64,000 nt of DNA, taken from the NCBI GenBank assembly GCA_014871385.1, contig CM026426.1, positions 44,874,484-44,938,483 of the forward strand. The letters are read 5' to 3'. Source of the stretch: Ceratodon purpureus (taxonomy: Eukaryota > Streptophyta > Bryopsida > Pseudoditrichales > Ditrichaceae). Position numbers and translations under genes: made by a program. Below the pieces are notes generated by a model. That model saw nothing but the letters and a program-made list of their open reading frames with translations. It did not search any database and had not been told where the DNA came from. Positions 60,184 through 64,000 of the stretch are shown here, in pieces (within the stretch, counting starts at the first letter, position 1; each line of letters starts with the position of its first letter).

Positions 60184-60272
<89 letters not shown>
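60184..60272. repeat. (AT)n microsatellite
   Basis: About 89 bases of uninterrupted AT dinucleotides. Confidence 0.97.
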
Positions 60273-60275
<3 letters not shown>

Positions 60276-60866
60276 TATTTTTTCTTTTTCTTTTGGTAGA
60301 GTCAATTAAAACCATTTATTCCACTACAAAAGGAGAAATAACAAAGTGCCACCGCAAAGCCAAGTAGGCATTCGTGGATTGTTTTGTTTTGTCAATTTAT
60401 CATAATCACACCATAGTGAGTATCTACGAGATGCTAACAAATATAAAATTACGTAGCACTCATTATAGTTGCCAAATATGGCATCCTGTGTCTATTCTAA
60501 ATTTTTGGATCTTATGGTGGTGCATGTAGGGGTTAATTTTTTTTTAAAAAAAACATGGACAAAGCCAAATGTCTTTGTGACTTGAATTTCCCAATTTTCC
60601 TATAACAAGGGTTCAACGAATATTGTTACTTTGACGCCCACCAAAAGTGAAGAACCTGGTAAAATGGTTACTATAGGCGTGTAAAATGTTTATTCCTTGA
60701 CTCTACTAGATGATGTTGAAATCGAAGAAAGTTCATGCATGCGATCGATCACAAATCACCCTGCAGTCACGGTCATTGAGCCGTAGACTTCAATGGTGGA
60801 CCACGTAGTGCTGAATGCGGGCTCCCATGCTTCAAGCCCAAGGGGCACTGTACTTGAATCGACGAA

Positions 60867-61342
60867 GTGCTGCACATGTCCCATCGCGCTATTATCTATT
60901 CACTCCCACTCCGTTGCTGTAATCATCAACCAAACGCCTCCACTATGTTTCTAACAGTCCAGTCACCTTCACAGATCAGTATTTGCCCCTCGAATCCAAT
61001 TCAACTAGTTAATAGATATTTAATATCTAACTTGGTACAGCAAGCAGCCGATTCGAATTTACACCTGCCTTGTACTACGGTCTGAATCAACATTATCCAC
61101 TCCTCCAGTTTGAGCCGCCATACTTTGGCTGGTACAATTGTAACAATATTCTTGAAAGTCAAAGGCTCCTCACAAGCAACCAATCAACCAAGCTCACTCC
61201 ATCGTCAATTGTGTATCCATCCACTGTGACCAACATTTGGCAATATGTGCATTTCTTTGAGAATCAGAAGCGTACTGAAGCCTACAAACTAAACATAGGT
61301 ATCGCCGATGCCTATTACCACGGAAATACTCTTTCCCTATAG
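60867..61342 (+). other. Coding-like stretch, unrecognised
   Basis: GC content rises above the flanks. One frame (60880-61010) reads SRYYLFTPTPLL, TAA, SSTKRLHYVSNSPVTFTDQY. Another (61060-61342) reads ALYYGLNQHYPLLQFEPPYF and later TVTNIWQYVHFFENQKRTEA to TAG. Composition looks protein-like, but frame changes and a stop suggest a gene remnant. No family is recognised. Confidence 0.3.
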
Positions 61343-64000
61343 TTCAAATTTTTTATTTTTGGATCATTGAACCCTGCACAGTAAATTGCATATTGGTGGG
61401 ATTTGCAAGCATCATGGCGCAAAAATAAATATTTTTTTATTTGTCAAACTAAGTATTTTATATAATGCACAAGTACATGTAAGTTATATCCAAAAGTGGT
61501 ACCAAAATGTGTTCAAGTTGATGTATTGAATGATTTTTTCTGAGGATTTTGTGTAACTAGGATAGAACTTACTTTTTTCAACCAAAATACCTATTAAAAA
61601 CTTTTAATATTCTTCAACGTGAATGAATTTTTTTTTGGTTTGATTGCTGTAAGTGAAACCACATTTGGCGTTCTCATAATTAACTTTATTTAGAAGATGG
61701 ACATCTTTGATACACTTGCACGAGCTGAAATTGTACTCAGGACAACTTTTTTGGACACCCTTAGCTTAATTGTGCCCAAACCACCTAGTTACTGTAGCGA
61801 ACAAAGTTGCAAGTCGCGATCATTGACTAATAATTCTTTTACTTATTTACTATTTTATACACTAAATAATTAAATTAAATTATTTTTACGATACATATCA
61901 TGTTGACATATATTATGCTGACATATATTATGCTGACAAATATCATGTTCATAGTATGCGGATATTCGCTTTTAAACAGTCAAGTATTCCACTTCTGATT
62001 TTCTAAATATACTTAACTAATTTGTTTGACAAGACTTTGATTTATTTTTAAAAAAATAGTTTTAAAGAAATGATTAATCAAATATTACTTGTTCGTCATT
62101 TATTGTTTTGAATTTTATTTGTTCTCATCATTACTTCAAGGTGCCACAATTGTAGCTAAATGTATTTAGATGAGGAGGCATCATAAAGAACATATGGAAG
62201 TTCTTTTTTTTCTATTGAATGAGTTTCAACATTACCATGAAACCGTAAAGGTTCAATTTTGATGGACTACTGGCCACCTGGATCAACCATCCTAGGGAGG
62301 CAACTCACTTATTATGGGCATGGCTGTGCGGCATAATAAGTCAATCATTAGACTTGTTATTCCATTTATAACAACATATAATATGCTTCTTTTGACGGAA
62401 TCATTTTTTTTAGTAAATATAATCTTATTATGCTTTATTCTAACTTGTACAAAATAAAATTCTACAACTTAACAAAGTCTAGCACACGAATACGTCATAC
62501 AAATTCAAAGTGTACATATATACAACTATCTTACATAAAATACTAAGTTACAATCAAGTACATATGCATTATCATTTTCTTGAATTTGAAGCCATAACTT
62601 ACTTTTTTTATAATTAAAGCTTTGCAATTTGAGTATCAGTTTAAATTTATAAAACTAATAATTTTCCTTATTTATATTGAAATGTAAAAGTATACTTAAT
62701 TTATCTTAATGTAAAAGACTAAAAGAAAAAGACAGAGACAAAATGACAGAGCTAAAAAGACAAAGGCAAGAAGTCAAAAGAAAGTTACACAGTCAAATGA
62801 AAGTTAAAACTTAAAAGAAAAAGTTAAAGAAAGTTATAGAAAAAAAGTCGAAAAAAAAGTACAAAACAAGAAGATAAAGACAAAGACATCATTCTTGGGG
62901 CCCCAGCAGTTGTTGTTGGGGCTCCAACAGCTGTTGCTGGGGGCCCTAGCAACTGTTGCCGGACACCCCAAATACTAACTTGGATTACTTGGGCAACAAT
63001 GAATTTTGATATTAGAATAATTAATAGACGATGCCATACGCTAAACCATTTTCTTTTACATTTATAAGTACTTAAAGGAAGTAGCAAATTTATCCTAATT
63101 TAAAACTTTGTCAAATGTGCTTAACCCCACATACAATATTGAAAAAAATATAAAGAATCATTGTATTGCATAGTATTTTGGCAATGTACTAAAAAAACAA
63201 ACCAGCTATATAGATGTGTGTGAAGAACCTCATTATGCATTTATTATGCCTTTATTACTTTTTCTTTTATGTTTATAATAAAATTTGAAACATGTCTCCA
63301 AATTTAAGGACCTTCTTGTCCTTACACCCTTGATAAGAAAACATCTTATTTTACACTTATTATATGTCATATCTAATTATAGATAAACAACTCTAAAACA
63401 CACAATACATATTCTGAAAGCTCTCAATGTCTACTTTCTAATGAATTATATATCATCATAATCATAAGTGATAAAGTCATAGTATTTTGTAAAACAAGAC
63501 ATGATAAATCTGCTTATAATAACCACGAGTTGCCTCTCCGGGGCTTCGGTCTAGAGTGGGATCTTCGAAGATTACTAACTTTTGCATCGTAACTCCTAAT
63601 GCTCTAAAATTGTGCCTTCAAAAAGCTACCATTGAGTAGTACATATTTTAAAAAATTCACAAAATAATAAATTTATGAAATATTATTGTAGCGGACCTCT
63701 AAGTGCCAGAACCTTAATACGGTCTCAAGGGCCTTTAGAGGTTAAACATAAAGAACCCTATAACGGTATGGAGTATATTCCTAAAATCAAGGGTAAAATA
63801 CATGCAAAAGCATGGTATCTCGTAAGCAATTTTCCCTCCAAAATACATCCAAACTTGAAAACGTACACCTTGCATTAATTAAGTTCAGCTCTCTGGATCT
63901 TGGCAATTCTAAGGCAAGTTTAGTTCCGGATATTATATCTTATTTCTATATTCTGGTTATATACTTATGCTGGATTATTTGATTCCATATTAATAATATG
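61343..64000. other. AT-rich intergenic DNA to the window end
   Basis: No gene is supported. A small GC-rich repeat is at 62896-62970. Near 61905-61940 the word GCTGACA(T/A)ATATTAT is repeated. The 67-codon ORF at 63675 (MKYYCSGPLSARTLIRSQGP) is not recognisable. Confidence 0.45.
62896..62970. repeat. Small GC-rich repeat in AT-rich DNA
   Basis: Three imperfect units of about 24 bases containing GTTG(T/C)TG and GGGGCYCC(A/T)(A/G)(G/C)CA-like words in an otherwise very AT-rich region. Confidence 0.6.

Overview
The window reads as nuclear DNA of a streptophyte plant, most likely a seedless lineage (bryophyte, lycophyte or charophyte-grade alga). I infer this from a plant-type GT29 sialyltransferase-like gene with short GT-AG introns, Mutator-like (MULE) transposons with 9-bp target duplications and a carried Ulp1 protease, a CACTA TNP2 remnant, a LINE with a zf-RVT tail, and C-to-T decay in CG and CHG contexts. 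The species cannot be fixed from sequence alone.

Layout. 0-2 kb: one apparently intact host gene, a four-exon GT29 enzyme of 445 codons. 2.2-13.8 kb: a complete young MULE (element A, 11,567 bp) with a perfect 9-bp target duplication, 272-bp terminal inverted repeats differing at four sites, an intact four-exon DDE/SWIM transposase (1,146 aa) and a convergent, broken Ulp1-like protease gene. 13.9-18.4 kb: a 5'-truncated LINE and a 712-bp solo LTR nested in an older MULE-like transposase pseudogene (family B, copy 1). 18.4-27 kb: divergently oriented partner genes of family B and a second, decayed family B transposase. The better-preserved partner gene has a DGNHR segment recalling ParB-type domains and a C-terminal segment recalling amino-methyltransferases. 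29-31 kb: tandem and inverted palindrome-cored repeats. 30.9-32.9 kb: family B copy 3. 35.9-36.9 kb: CACTA TNP2 remnant. 37.5-37.9 kb: fragment of a second gene also found in element E.

41-56 kb: two same-strand copies of an unrecognised protein family ending in a RING-like zinc finger. One is split by element E (about 8.5 kb, 40-bp terminal inverted repeats), which carries two decayed genes of a family I cannot name. The rest, especially 38-40.5, 44.3-47, 51.2-54.8 and 56.4-64 kb, is AT-rich repeat-laden DNA with (TA)n, poly-purine and poly-pyrimidine tracts. Diverged inverted copies of one long repeat lie at 39.4 and 59.9 kb.

Most ORFs outside the GT29 gene and the element A transposase are broken, commonly by TAG or TGA where a paralogue or context has CAG, CGA or TGG. 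Insertion order inferred from nesting: family B first, then the LINE and the LTR element, with element A most recent.
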